In this document: positions 43,275-52,010 of the stretch, one piece after another
How the letters are laid out: every line of letters starts with the position of its first letter
Numbering within the stretch: the stretch's first letter is position 1
Assembly (NCBI RefSeq): GCF_000017205.1
Contig: NC_009656.1
Location: 5,944,501-6,008,500, forward strand
DNA from: Pseudomonas paraeruginosa PA7
GTDB taxonomy: Bacteria > Pseudomonadota > Gammaproteobacteria > Pseudomonadales > Pseudomonadaceae
Length of the DNA stretch: 64,000 nt
Direction: 5' to 3'
Translations under genes and position numbers: made by a program
The notes under the pieces: model-generated
The model's database searches: none
What the model saw: the letters and a program-made list of their open reading frames with translations, nothing else
What the model was told of the DNA's origin: nothing

Positions 43275-44954
43275 ATGAGTCAGAAGAACAATAACGAGCT
43301 TCCCAAGCAAGCTGCGGAGAACACCCTCAACCTGAACCCGGTGATCGGCATCCGCGGCAAGGACCTGCTCACTTCCGCGCGCATGGTCCTGCTCCAGGCC
43401 GTCCGCCAGCCACTGCACAGCGCCAGGCACGTGGCGCACTTCAGCCTGGAACTGAAGAACGTGCTGCTTGGCCAGTCGGAGCTGCGCCCCGCCGACGACG
43501 ACCGGCGCTTCTCCGATCCGGCCTGGAGCCAGAACCCGTTGTACAAGCGCTACATGCAGACCTACCTGGCCTGGCGCAAGGAACTGCAGAGCTGGATCAG
43601 CCACAGCGACCTGTCGCCGCAGGACGTGAGCCGCGGCCAGTTCGTCATCAACCTGCTGACCGAGGCGATGTCGCCGACCAACAGCCTGAGCAACCCGGCG
43701 GCGGTCAAGCGCTTCTTCGAGACCGGCGGCAAGAGCCTGCTGGACGGTCTCGGACACCTGGCCAAGGACCTGGTGAACAACGGCGGCATGCCCAGCCAGG
43801 TGGACATGGACGCCTTCGAGGTGGGCAAGAACCTCGCCACCAGCGAAGGCGCGGTGGTGTTCCGCAACGACGTGCTGGAACTGATCCAGTACCGCCCGAT
43901 CACCGAATCGGTGCACGAGCGGCCGCTGCTGGTGGTGCCGCCGCAGATCAACAAGTTCTACGTCTTCGACCTGTCGCCGGACAAGAGCCTGGCGCGCTTC
44001 TGCCTGCGCAACGGCGTGCAGACCTTCATCGTCAGCTGGCGCAACCCGACCAAGTCGCAGCGCGAGTGGGGCCTGACCACCTACATCGAGGCGCTCAAGG
44101 AGGCCATCGAGGTGGTCCTGTCGATCACCGGCAGCAAGGACCTCAACCTGCTCGGCGCCTGTTCCGGCGGGATTACCACCGCGACCCTGGTCGGCCACTA
44201 CGTGGCCAGCGGCGAGAAGAAAGTCAACGCCTTCACCCAACTGGTCAGTGTGCTCGACTTCGAGCTCAATACCCAGGTCGCCCTGTTCGCCGACGAGAAG
44301 ACCCTCGAGGCCGCCAAGCGCCGCTCCTACCAGTCCGGCGTGCTGGAGGGCAAGGACATGGCCAAGGTATTCGCCTGGATGCGCCCGAACGACCTGATCT
44401 GGAACTACTGGGTCAACAACTACCTGCTCGGCAACCAGCCGCCGGCGTTCGATATCCTCTACTGGAACAACGACACCACACGCCTGCCCGCCGCGCTGCA
44501 CGGCGAATTCGTCGAGCTGTTCAAGAGCAACCCGCTGAACCGCCCCGGCGCCCTGGAAGTGTCCGGCACGCCCATCGATCTCAGGCAGGTGACCTGCGAT
44601 TTCTACTGCGTCGCCGGTCTGAACGATCACATCACCCCCTGGGAGTCATGCTACAAGTCGGCCAGGCTGCTGGGCGGCAAGTGCGAGTTCATTCTCTCCA
44701 ACAGCGGCCACATCCAGAGCATCCTCAACCCACCGGGCAACCCCAAGGCGCGCTTCATGACCAACCCGGAACTGCCGGCCGAGCCCAAGGCCTGGCTGGA
44801 GCAAGCCGGCAAGCATGCCGACTCCTGGTGGCTGCACTGGCAGCAGTGGCTGGCCGAGCGCTCCGGCAAGACCCGCAAGGCGCCCGCCGGCCTCGGCAAC
44901 AAGACCTATCCCGCCGGCGAAGCCGCGCCCGGCACCTACGTGCACGAACGATGA
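43275..44954 (+). CDS. phaC1: Class II poly(3-hydroxyalkanoate) synthase 1
   Basis: 559 residues from ATG 43275 (GGAG 8 bases upstream). It polymerises medium-chain (R)-3-hydroxyacyl-CoA on the granule surface. The lipase-like box GACSGG holds catalytic Cys296; the aspartate and histidine of the triad lie in the YCVAGLNDHITPWE and SGHIQSILNPP regions. Class II length without a PhaE partner. It is the first gene of phaC1-phaZ-phaC2-phaD. Confidence 0.98.
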   Translation: MSQKNNNELPKQAAENTLNLNPVIGIRGKDLLTSARMVLLQAVRQPLHSARHVAHFSLELKNVLLGQSELRPADDDRRFSDPAWSQNPLYKRYMQTYLAWRKELQSWISHSDLSPQDVSRGQFVINLLTEAMSPTNSLSNPAAVKRFFETGGKSLLDGLGHLAKDLVNNGGMPSQVDMDAFEVGKNLATSEGAVVFRNDVLELIQYRPITESVHERPLLVVPPQINKFYVFDLSPDKSLARFCLRNGVQTFIVSWRNPTKSQREWGLTTYIEALKEAIEVVLSITGSKDLNLLGACSGGITTATLVGHYVASGEKKVNAFTQLVSVLDFELNTQVALFADEKTLEAAKRRSYQSGVLEGKDMAKVFAWMRPNDLIWNYWVNNYLLGNQPPAFDILYWNNDTTRLPAALHGEFVELFKSNPLNRPGALEVSGTPIDLRQVTCDFYCVAGLNDHITPWESCYKSARLLGGKCEFILSNSGHIQSILNPPGNPKARFMTNPELPAEPKAWLEQAGKHADSWWLHWQQWLAERSGKTRKAPAGLGNKTYPAGEAAPGTYVHER

Positions 44955-45100
44955 ACAGCGACCGCCCCGAATCGCCGCGGGAGCCCGCGGCCTCCGCCGA
45001 CGAAGCCCCGGCAGCGCCTCCGGCGCGGCCCCGCGCCGCGCGCAAGCCGGCCAGGCCTCGCGCCGCCGAGAGCGCGGCGCCGCCGCCAAGGACCCCTAGC

Positions 45101-45958
45101 ATGCCCCAGCCCTTCGTCTTCCGGACCATCGACCTGGACGGCCAGACCATCCGCACCGCGGTGCGTCCGGGCAAGGAAGGCACCACTCCGCTGCTGATCT
45201 TCAACGGCATCGGTGCCAACCTGGAACTGGTCTTTCCCTTCGTCCAGGCCCTCGACCCGGAGCTGGAGGTGATCGCCTTCGACGTCCCCGGCGTCGGCGG
45301 CTCATCGACGCCCAGCGTGCCCTACCGCTTTCCCGGCCTGGCCAAGCTGGCGGCGCGGATGCTCGACTACCTGGACTATGGTCAGGTCAACGCGATCGGC
45401 GTGTCCTGGGGCGGCGCGCTGGCCCAGCAGTTCGCCCACGACTACCCGGAGCGCTGCAAGAAACTGATTCTCGCCGCCACTTCGGCTGGCGCGGTGATGG
45501 TGCCGGGCAAGCCGAAGGTACTGATGCGCATGGCCAGCCCGCGGCGCTACATCCAGCCATCCTACGGCGTGCACATCGCCCCGGACATCTACGGCGGCGC
45601 CTTCCGCCGCGATCCCAGGCTGGCCATGGCGCATGCCAGCAAGGTTCGCTCGTCGGGCAAGCTGGGCTACTACTGGCAACTGTTCGCCGGGCTCGGCTGG
45701 ACCAGCATCCACTGGCTGCACCGGATCCGCCAGCCGACCCTGGTGCTGGCCGGCGACGACGACCCGATCATCCCGCTGATCAACATGCGTGTACTGGCTT
45801 GGCGCATTCCCAACGCCGAACTGCACGTGATCGACGACGGCCACCTGTTCCTGGTGACCCGCGCCGAATCGGTGGCGCCGATCATCATGAAATTCCTCGC
45901 CGAGGAGCGCCGCCGCGCCGTCATGCACCCTCGCCCGTTCCTGCCCAAGACCGGCTGA
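45101..45958 (+). CDS. phaZ: Intracellular PHA depolymerase
   Basis: 285 residues from ATG 45101 (AAGGA 8 bases upstream), the usual family length. Alpha/beta-hydrolase that releases 3-hydroxyacids from stored medium-chain PHA. The nucleophile is S102 in GVSWGG; D in GDDDPIIPL and H in DDGHLFLV complete the triad. The frame also stays open back to ATG 44951, which overlaps the phaC1 stop as ATGA; that start would add a 50-residue Pro/Ala/Arg-rich extension. Some PAO1 annotation uses phaD for this gene, but the sequence is a depolymerase. Confidence 0.95.
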   Translation: MPQPFVFRTIDLDGQTIRTAVRPGKEGTTPLLIFNGIGANLELVFPFVQALDPELEVIAFDVPGVGGSSTPSVPYRFPGLAKLAARMLDYLDYGQVNAIGVSWGGALAQQFAHDYPERCKKLILAATSAGAVMVPGKPKVLMRMASPRRYIQPSYGVHIAPDIYGGAFRRDPRLAMAHASKVRSSGKLGYYWQLFAGLGWTSIHWLHRIRQPTLVLAGDDDPIIPLINMRVLAWRIPNAELHVIDDGHLFLVTRAESVAPIIMKFLAEERRRAVMHPRPFLPKTG

Positions 45959-46264
45959 ACTGCTGCACGGGCAACACCAGGGCAGCAGACACTGCTTCGT
46001 CATGGTGCAGGTGCATAGTCAATGTTCCGCAACGGCGCATGGCGCCTGGCTTCGCCGCGACGGCGCGGGCTCTGCGACGCCCGTCCCGGCGTTGTGGTAC
46101 AGGGCTTGCTGCCCCAGCTTCGGGCGGCATCCTCCCTGTTCAGGGAGGTGCGCGGTTCTGTCCCGGGTGAAACGGAATCCACAGGCTATAACTGAGTATT
46201 CCGAGCCAGGGCGCGCTGGCGTCCGAGGCATCCATGACGGTGGTCCTACGACGGAGTGTGGTCC
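45959..46264 (+). other. 306-base gap between phaZ and phaC2
   Basis: No gene with a ribosome site is visible. One perfect hairpin, CCTCCCTG-TT-CAGGGAGG (46132-46149), without a T-tract, lies about 115 bases before phaC2. No confident promoter was found. Confidence 0.5.
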
Positions 46265-47947
46265 ATGCGAGAAAAGCAGGATACGGGCAGTGTGCCGGTG
46301 CCCGCCGAGTTCATGAACGCGCAAAGCGCCATCGTCGGCCTGCGCGGCAAAGACCTGCTGACTACGGTCCGCAGCCTGGCGGTCCACGGCCTGCGTCAGC
46401 CGCTGCACAGCGCGCGGCACCTGGTCGCCTTCGGCGGCCAGCTGGGCAAGGTGCTGCTGGGCGACACCCTGCACCAGCCGAACCCGCAGGACGCCCGCTT
46501 CCAGGACCCTTCCTGGCGTCTGAATCCCTTCTACCGGCGCACCCTGCAGGCCTACCTGGCCTGGCAGAAGCAACTGCTCGCCTGGATCGACGAGAGCAAC
46601 CTGGATTGCGACGACCGCGCCCGCGCGCGCTTCCTCGTGGCCCTGCTGTCCGACGCTGTCGCGCCGAGCAACAGCCTGATCAATCCGCTGGCGCTGAAGG
46701 AGCTGTTCAACACAGGCGGGATCAGCCTGCTCAACGGCGTGCGCCATCTGCTCGAGGACCTGCTGCACAACGGCGGCATGCCCAGCCAGGTGAACAGGAC
46801 CGCCTTCGAGATCGGCCGCAACCTGGCCACCACCCAAGGCGCGGTGGTGTACCGCAGCGAGGTGCTGGAGCTGATCCAGTACAAGCCGCTGGGCGAGCGC
46901 CGCTACGCCAGGCCACTGCTGATCGTGCCGCCGCAGATCAACAAGTACTACATCTTCGACCTCTCGCCGGAAAAGAGCTTCATCCAGTACGCCCTGAAGA
47001 ACAACCTTCAGGTCTTCGTCGTCAGTTGGCGCAACCCCGACGCGCAGCACCGCGAATGGGGTCTTAGCACCTATGTCGAGGCCCTCGACCAGGCCATCGA
47101 GGCCTGCCGCGAGATCACCGGCAGCCGCAGCGTGAACCTGGCCGGCGCCTGCGCCGGCGGGCTCACCGTGGCCGCCCTGCTCGGCCACCTGCAGGTGCGC
47201 CGGCAACTGCGCAAGGTCGCTAGCGCCACCTACCTGGTCAGCCTGCTCGACAGCCAGGTGGAAAGCCCGGCGATGCTCTTCGCCGACGAGCAGACCCTGG
47301 AGAACAGCAAGCGCCGCTCCTACCAGCACGGTGTGCTGGACGGCCGCGACATGGCCAGGGTGTTCGCCTGGATGCGCCCCAACGATCTGATCTGGAACTA
47401 CTGGGTCAACAACTATCTGCTCGGCAAGCAGCCGCCGGCGTTCGACATCCTCTACTGGAACAACGACAACACGCGCCTGCCCGCAGCCTTCCACGGGGAG
47501 CTGCTGGACCTGTTCAAGCACAACCCGCTGACCCGCCCGGGCGCCCTCGAAGTCGGCGGTACCCCGGTCGACCTGGGCAAGGTGGCGATCGACAGCTTCC
47601 ACGTCGCCGGCATCACCGACCACATCACGCCCTGGGACGCGGTCTACCGCTCGGCCCTGCTGCTCGGTGGCGAGCGGCGTTTCATCCTGTCCAACAGCGG
47701 GCACATCCAGAGCATCCTCAACCCACCCGGCAACCCCAAGGCCTGCTACTTCCAGAATGACAAGCTGAGCAGCGACCCGCGCGCCTGGTACTACGACGCC
47801 AAGCGCGAGGAAGGCAGCTGGTGGCCGGTCTGGCTCGGCTGGCTGCAGGAGCGCTCGGGCGAGCTGGGCGAGCCCGGCTTCAACCTCGGCAGCGCTGCCC
47901 ATCCGGTCCTGGAAGCCGCTCCCGGCACCTACGTCCACATACGCTGA
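46265..47947 (+). CDS. phaC2: Class II poly(3-hydroxyalkanoate) synthase 2
   Basis: 560 residues from ATG 46265 (GGAG 8 bases upstream). Paralogue of PhaC1 with the same catalytic layout: GACAGG with Cys296, VAGITDHITPWD and SGHIQSILNPPGNPKA. Long stretches such as MRPNDLIWNYWVNNYLLGKQ are nearly identical to PhaC1, so the pair arose by duplication flanking phaZ. The N-terminus differs most. Confidence 0.97.
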   Translation: MREKQDTGSVPVPAEFMNAQSAIVGLRGKDLLTTVRSLAVHGLRQPLHSARHLVAFGGQLGKVLLGDTLHQPNPQDARFQDPSWRLNPFYRRTLQAYLAWQKQLLAWIDESNLDCDDRARARFLVALLSDAVAPSNSLINPLALKELFNTGGISLLNGVRHLLEDLLHNGGMPSQVNRTAFEIGRNLATTQGAVVYRSEVLELIQYKPLGERRYARPLLIVPPQINKYYIFDLSPEKSFIQYALKNNLQVFVVSWRNPDAQHREWGLSTYVEALDQAIEACREITGSRSVNLAGACAGGLTVAALLGHLQVRRQLRKVASATYLVSLLDSQVESPAMLFADEQTLENSKRRSYQHGVLDGRDMARVFAWMRPNDLIWNYWVNNYLLGKQPPAFDILYWNNDNTRLPAAFHGELLDLFKHNPLTRPGALEVGGTPVDLGKVAIDSFHVAGITDHITPWDAVYRSALLLGGERRFILSNSGHIQSILNPPGNPKACYFQNDKLSSDPRAWYYDAKREEGSWWPVWLGWLQERSGELGEPGFNLGSAAHPVLEAAPGTYVHIR

Positions 47948-47988
47948 AAGCTCCCGGGCCGGGCCGCACGAACCCGGAAGAAGCACGG

Positions 47989-48606
47989 ATGAAGACACGC
48001 GACCGTATCCTCGAATGCGCGCTGCTGCTGTTCAACGAGCAGGGCGAACCCAACGTCTCGACCCTGGAGATCGCCAACGAACTGGGCATCAGCCCGGGCA
48101 ATCTCTACTACCACTTCCACGGCAAGGAGCCGCTGGTGCTGGCGCTGTTCGAGCGCTTCCAGGCGGAGCTGGCGCCGCTGCTCGATCCACCCGAGGAAGT
48201 GCGACTGGGCGCGGAGGATTACTGGCTGTTCCTGCACCTGATCGTCGAGCGTCTCGCCCACTACCGCTTCCTGTTCCAGGACCTGTCCAACCTGACCGGA
48301 CGCCTGCCCCGCCTGGCCCGCGGCACCCGGACCTGGCTCGGCGCCCTGAAGCGAACCCTGGCCACCCTGCTGGCCCGGCTCAAGGCCGATCGCCAGTTGC
48401 ACAGCGATGCGCCGGCGCTCGACCAACTGGTCGAGCAGATCACCCTGACCCTGCTGTTCTCCCTGGACTACCAGCGAGTACTGGGCGACAAGGGCGAGGT
48501 ACGCACGGTGGTCTACCAGATCATGATGCTGGTCGCTCCGCACCTGCGTAGCGAGGCCCGGCGCTCGGCGGAAAGCCTGGCGCAACGATACCTGGGGCCG
48601 GAATGA
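47989..48606 (+). CDS. phaD: TetR-family regulator of PHA genes
   Basis: 205 residues. N-terminal TetR helix-turn-helix (TRDRILECALLLFNEQGEPN; IANELGISPGNLYYHFHGKE), with an all-helical ligand domain behind it. In pseudomonads PhaD activates the phaC1 and phaI promoters and responds to a CoA intermediate; ligand details here are by family only. It is 41 bases after phaC2 on the same strand and convergent with phaF. Confidence 0.95.
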   Translation: MKTRDRILECALLLFNEQGEPNVSTLEIANELGISPGNLYYHFHGKEPLVLALFERFQAELAPLLDPPEEVRLGAEDYWLFLHLIVERLAHYRFLFQDLSNLTGRLPRLARGTRTWLGALKRTLATLLARLKADRQLHSDAPALDQLVEQITLTLLFSLDYQRVLGDKGEVRTVVYQIMMLVAPHLRSEARRSAESLAQRYLGPE

Positions 48607-48631
48607 AAAACGCCCGGCGGGTGCCGGGCGT
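48605..48631. terminator. Terminator between convergent phaD and phaF
   Basis: Nine-base perfect stem ACGCCCGGC / GCCGGGCGT with loop GGGT. The AAAAA on the left becomes a U-tract for phaF on the minus strand; on the plus strand the run after it is poor. Confidence 0.85.
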
Positions 48632-48649
48632 GTGCGTTGCTGCCAGGAC

Positions 48650-49618
48650 TCAGTTCTGGCCGCTCGGCGTCGTCGGAGCGCTCGCTGCCGGAGTGCTGGC
48701 AGTGGGGGCGGCGGCCGGCGCTGCGGGAGCGCTCGAGGAGGAGGCAGCTGGAGTGGCCGGTTTCGCCGCGGCGGGCTTGGCGGCCGGCTTCTTCGCCGCA
48801 GGCTTTTTCGCAGCCGGCTTGGCGGCCGGCTTGGCGGCCGGTTTCGTCGCCGGCTTGGCGGCGCTCGCAGCGGCTGGCTTGGCGGCCGGCTTCGCAGCCG
48901 GTTTCGCTGCGGCTTTCGCCGCCGGCTTGGCGGCAGGCTTCGCTGCGGGCTTGGCCGCTGCAGTCTTCGCTGCCGGCTTGGCCGCCGCGGTCTTCGCTGC
49001 CGGCTTGGCTGCAGTCTTCGCCGCCGGCTTGGCCGCGGTTTTCGCCGCGGGCTTGGCGGTGGCTTTCGCCACAGGCTTGGCCGCGGGTTTTACCGCCGGC
49101 TTGGCAGCCGCGGTTTTCGCCGCAGGCTTGGCGGCCGCCGTTTTCGTTGCTGGCTTGGCCGCCGGTTTCGCCGCTGGCTTGGCCGCTGCCTTGGCCGCCG
49201 GCTTGACGCTGACGCCGGTGAGCTTCTCGATCTGCCTGGTCAGCGTATCGACCTTGCTGTGCAGGTCCTTCACCTCGTTGCGGCTCGGAACGCCGAGACG
49301 CGAGATGGCGCTGTTCAGACGCTTGTCGAAGGCTTCCTCGAGCTCGCTCCACTTGCCGAGCGCACGGTCCCGAACCTCGTCGACCTTGCTCTTCGCAGAG
49401 CGGGCGGACGCCTTCGCCGCGCCGACCTGCGCGTCCACATCGGACTTCGCTTCTTTTTCAGCCTTCTCGCCGTCTTTCACCAAGGTCTCGAACAGCTTGC
49501 TGCCGTCCTTGCTGACCTTCGAGTAGGCCCCCAGACCAGCCAGCCAGATCTGCCGCGAGTATTTCTCGATCTCGCCGATCCAACTGGACTCTTTTTCGCT
49601 CTTCTTCTTGCCAGCCAT
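48650..49618 (-). CDS. phaF: PHA granule phasin with histone H1-like tail
   Basis: 322 residues from ATG 49618 (AAGGAG 8 bases upstream). The N-terminal ~135 residues form the amphipathic phasin helix ([20 protein letters not shown]) with a leucine-zipper-like segment (VKDLHSKVDTLTRQIEKLTG). The C-terminal ~180 residues are Ala/Lys/Pro repeats of the AAKPAAK type, resembling histone H1 and binding DNA non-specifically. The protein tethers granules to the nucleoid and helps segregate them at division. It is downstream of phaI by 10 bases. Confidence 0.97.
   Translation of the reverse strand: MAGKKKSEKESSWIGEIEKYSRQIWLAGLGAYSKVSKDGSKLFETLVKDGEKAEKEAKSDVDAQVGAAKASARSAKSKVDEVRDRALGKWSELEEAFDKRLNSAISRLGVPSRNEVKDLHSKVDTLTRQIEKLTGVSVKPAAKAAAKPAAKPAAKPATKTAAAKPAAKTAAAKPAVKPAAKPVAKATAKPAAKTAAKPAAKTAAKPAAKTAAAKPAAKTAAAKPAAKPAAKPAAKAAAKPAAKPAAKPAAASAAKPATKPAAKPAAKPAAKKPAAKKPAAKPAAAKPATPAASSSSAPAAPAAAPTASTPAASAPTTPSGQN
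48735..49209. repeat. AAKP-encoding low-complexity repeat tract in phaF
   Basis: Degenerate tandem units of 12-15 bases (forms of GCCGGCTTGGCGGCC on the plus strand) encode repeated AAKPAAK. Codons vary between units, so selection acts on the protein, but unit-number change by slippage or recombination is likely among strains. Confidence 0.85.
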
Positions 49619-49628
49619 CCTGCTCTCC

Positions 49629-50045
49629 TTATTGGGTTCTCGCGACACGCTCGAGCACTGCGCTCAGCTCATCCAGCTTAGCAGAGAGTGCTTCGACATC
49701 GTTCCGGGAAGGTATGCCTATCCGGTTCAACGTGCTGGCGACACGGCCGTCGAATGCCTGCTCGATCCTGTCGAGCTGGTCTTCGACTTTTCCCTTCACC
49801 GAAGAGAGGCCGGTCTTGACACTGTCATTGGCCGAATCGACCTGACTTGTGACCAGCGATTTGCCTTTTTTCTCCAGGGCTTCGCCAGCTTTCACCAATT
49901 CCTTGAAGTAGTCGCTGCCTTCGGCCCCCAGCCGGGAATACGCGCCCAGCCCGGCGAGCCAGATCTGGCGGGCGTAGTGGCGGATCTCGGAGAGCAGGGA
50001 AAAGGGTGCGGGGACGGTCTTTTTCTTCAGGGCAATCTTGGCCAT
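49629..50045 (-). CDS. phaI: PHA granule phasin
   Basis: 138 residues from ATG 50045 (GAGG 7 bases upstream). It is paralogous to the PhaF N-terminus (shared [19 protein letters not shown] and [20 protein letters not shown]) but has no DNA-binding tail. It coats granules. The phaI-phaF operon runs toward phaD. A clear promoter was not identified in the 142 bases before it. Confidence 0.95.
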   Translation of the reverse strand: MAKIALKKKTVPAPFSLLSEIRHYARQIWLAGLGAYSRLGAEGSDYFKELVKAGEALEKKGKSLVTSQVDSANDSVKTGLSSVKGKVEDQLDRIEQAFDGRVASTLNRIGIPSRNDVEALSAKLDELSAVLERVARTQ

Positions 50046-50187
50046 GGGGCACCTCACGCGCGTTGGGTCGAAGAAACCGCAGGCGCCGCCGGAACGCTGG
50101 CAGCGTGAGAGCAAGGTATCGGGGAAAATTAGAAACCGCATACTAAGCGGAAGATGGGCGCCGCCAGGACGACGACGCCCGGAGGGA

Positions 50188-50463
50188 TCAGGCCAGCGCC
50201 TTGTCCAGGGCCTTCTCGATCTCGCCCTTGAGCAGGCCGCTCATGGCCGAGAGCATCAGGCCGAGCTTGACGTCCACCGCGACCTTGTCCGCCCCCACCG
50301 CGATCCTGCCGTCGACGCCGCTGCGCTTGAAGGTCAGCTCGTCGCCCTGCCATTCGCACTGCACGCCGTGCTCCTTCGCCAGACGTTCGGCCAGTTTCTC
50401 CGCCTTGGCCCGTGCGGCGTCCAGCCCCAGGCTGTGCGGACGTTCGATGTGGATACGCGACAT
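50188..50463 (-). CDS. PHA-system (PHA_gran_rgn) family small protein
   Basis: 91 residues from ATG 50463 (AGGAG 8 bases upstream). The pattern [32 protein letters not shown] followed by [27 protein letters not shown] matches the family named putative polyhydroxyalkanoic acid system protein. It lies just upstream of phaI on the same strand and divergent from ubiE. The compact alpha/beta layout suggests a small ligand- or membrane-binding protein rather than an enzyme. Its molecular role is unknown; granule association is inferred from the neighbourhood. Confidence 0.8.
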   Translation of the reverse strand: MSRIHIERPHSLGLDAARAKAEKLAERLAKEHGVQCEWQGDELTFKRSGVDGRIAVGADKVAVDVKLGLMLSAMSGLLKGEIEKALDKALA

Positions 50464-50598
50464 GGATCGACTCCTGATTGCAGATCGCAAAACTATACGC
50501 GGCCAGACAAAACACCGCACCCGCGCCGTCGGACGGCGGCACAGCACTTTCCCCACATCCTGTTAGAATGCCCGGCATTCTTTCCAGGTGAGAACGTC

Positions 50599-51369
50599 AT
50601 GAACGATCCCCGCAAAGGCGCCGACGCCGAGCCCACCACCCACTTCGGCTACCAGAACGTTCCGGAAAGCCAGAAGGCGAAGAAGGTCGCCGAGGTCTTC
50701 CACTCGGTGGCGGCCAAGTACGACCTGATGAACGACCTGATGTCCGGCGGCATCCATCGCCTGTGGAAGCGCTTCACCATCGAACTCTCCGGCGTACGCA
50801 GCGGCAACCGCGTGCTCGACATCGCCGGCGGCACCGGCGACCTGACCCGGCAGTTCTCGCGCCTGGTCGGCCCGAGCGGCGAGGTGGTGCTGGCCGACAT
50901 CAACGCCTCGATGCTCAAGGTCGGCCGCGACAAGCTGCTCGACAAGGGCGTCTCCGGCAACGTCAGCTTCGTCCAGGCGGACGCCGAGAAGCTGCCCTTC
51001 CCGGACAACCACTTCGACTGCGTGACCATCGCCTTCGGCCTGCGCAACGTCACCCACAAGGACGAAGCGATCCGCTCCATGCTGCGCGTGCTCAAGCCCG
51101 GCGGCCGCCTGCTGGTGCTGGAGTTCTCCAAGCCGAGCAGCAGCCTGCTGTCCAAGGCCTACGACGCCTATTCGTTCAGCCTGCTGCCACTGATGGGCAA
51201 GCTGGTCACCAACGACGCCGAGAGCTACCGCTACCTGGCCGAGTCGATCCGCATGCACCCCGACCAGGAAACCCTCAAGGCGATGATGGTGGAAGCCGGC
51301 TTCGACCGCGTGACCTACCACAACATGACCGGCGGCATCGTCGCCCTGCATCGCGGTATCAAGCCTTAA
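50599..51369 (+). CDS. ubiE: Ubiquinone/menaquinone biosynthesis C-methyltransferase
   Basis: 256 residues from ATG 50599. SAM-dependent methyltransferase of ubiquinone ring carbon. Motif I is [15 protein letters not shown], with UbiE signatures [18 protein letters not shown] near the start and [18 protein letters not shown]. First gene of ubiE-ubiJ-ubiB. Confidence 0.98.
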   Translation: MNDPRKGADAEPTTHFGYQNVPESQKAKKVAEVFHSVAAKYDLMNDLMSGGIHRLWKRFTIELSGVRSGNRVLDIAGGTGDLTRQFSRLVGPSGEVVLADINASMLKVGRDKLLDKGVSGNVSFVQADAEKLPFPDNHFDCVTIAFGLRNVTHKDEAIRSMLRVLKPGGRLLVLEFSKPSSSLLSKAYDAYSFSLLPLMGKLVTNDAESYRYLAESIRMHPDQETLKAMMVEAGFDRVTYHNMTGGIVALHRGIKP

Positions 51370-51383
51370 CCGGGGGCGCGCCG

Positions 51384-52010
51384 ATGAGCTCGCTGCTGAT
51401 CCAGGCCGTGCTGGCCGCCGCCGAAACCGGCATCAATCGCGTCCTGCGCCTCGACGGGACGGCGCTGCCGCGCCTGCGCCGGCTGGCCGGCAAGGTCATC
51501 GAGGTCGACTGCCTGAGCCCGCCGCTGCGGGTCTTCATCCTGCCCGCCGGCGACGGCCTGCATTTCGCCGCGCACCACGAGGCCGAGGTCGACTGCACCC
51601 TGCGCGCCCCGGCCGGCAACCTCCTGCACCTGGCCCTGGCGCGCGACAAGACCCGCGTCCTGCACAGCCCGGAAGTCAGCATGGACGGCGACAGCGCGGC
51701 CCTGCTGGAACTGGCCGGCATCCTGCAGAGCCTGGAGCTGGACTGGGAGTACGAACTGTCGCGCTGGCTCGGCCCGCTCGCCACCCAGGTGCTCGGCAGC
51801 AGCCTGCGCGACGCTTCGCGCTGGAGCGCGCAGAGCCTGCACAGCCTGCGCCTGAACCTGGCCGACTATCTTGCCGAGGAAAGCCGCACGCTGGTCGGCC
51901 AGCACGAAGCCGAAGCCCGCTTCGCCGAACTGGACCAGCTGAAGCTGGCCCTCGATCGTCTCGACGCGCGCGTCGAGCGCCTCAGCCAAAAGACCAAGCC
52001 CGACGCATGA
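51384..52010 (+). CDS. ubiJ: Ubiquinone biosynthesis accessory protein
   Basis: 208 residues from ATG 51384, 14 bases after ubiE. An SCP2-like lipid-binding domain ([22 protein letters not shown] through [14 protein letters not shown]) and a C-terminal coiled coil ([21 protein letters not shown]) match UbiJ, the lipid-carrying scaffold of the Ubi complex. The ubiE-ubiJ-ubiB order is diagnostic. Its stop overlaps the ubiB ATG by 4 bases. Confidence 0.92.
   Translation: MSSLLIQAVLAAAETGINRVLRLDGTALPRLRRLAGKVIEVDCLSPPLRVFILPAGDGLHFAAHHEAEVDCTLRAPAGNLLHLALARDKTRVLHSPEVSMDGDSAALLELAGILQSLELDWEYELSRWLGPLATQVLGSSLRDASRWSAQSLHSLRLNLADYLAEESRTLVGQHEAEARFAELDQLKLALDRLDARVERLSQKTKPDA

Noticed and set aside
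45959..46264. Search for a second sigma-54 promoter before phaC2
   Set aside because: Several GG/GC pairs were checked but none has exactly the 10-base spacing with TTGC at -12.
43275..47947. Two similar ~1.7-kb segments as a mobile-element duplication
   Set aside because: They are the well-known phaC1 and phaC2 paralogues flanking phaZ in pseudomonads; no transposase or terminal repeats are present.
48735..49209. Possible CRISPR-like or satellite repeat array
   Set aside because: Units are short, degenerate and in frame, and they encode the known AAKP tail of PhaF; no spacers are present.
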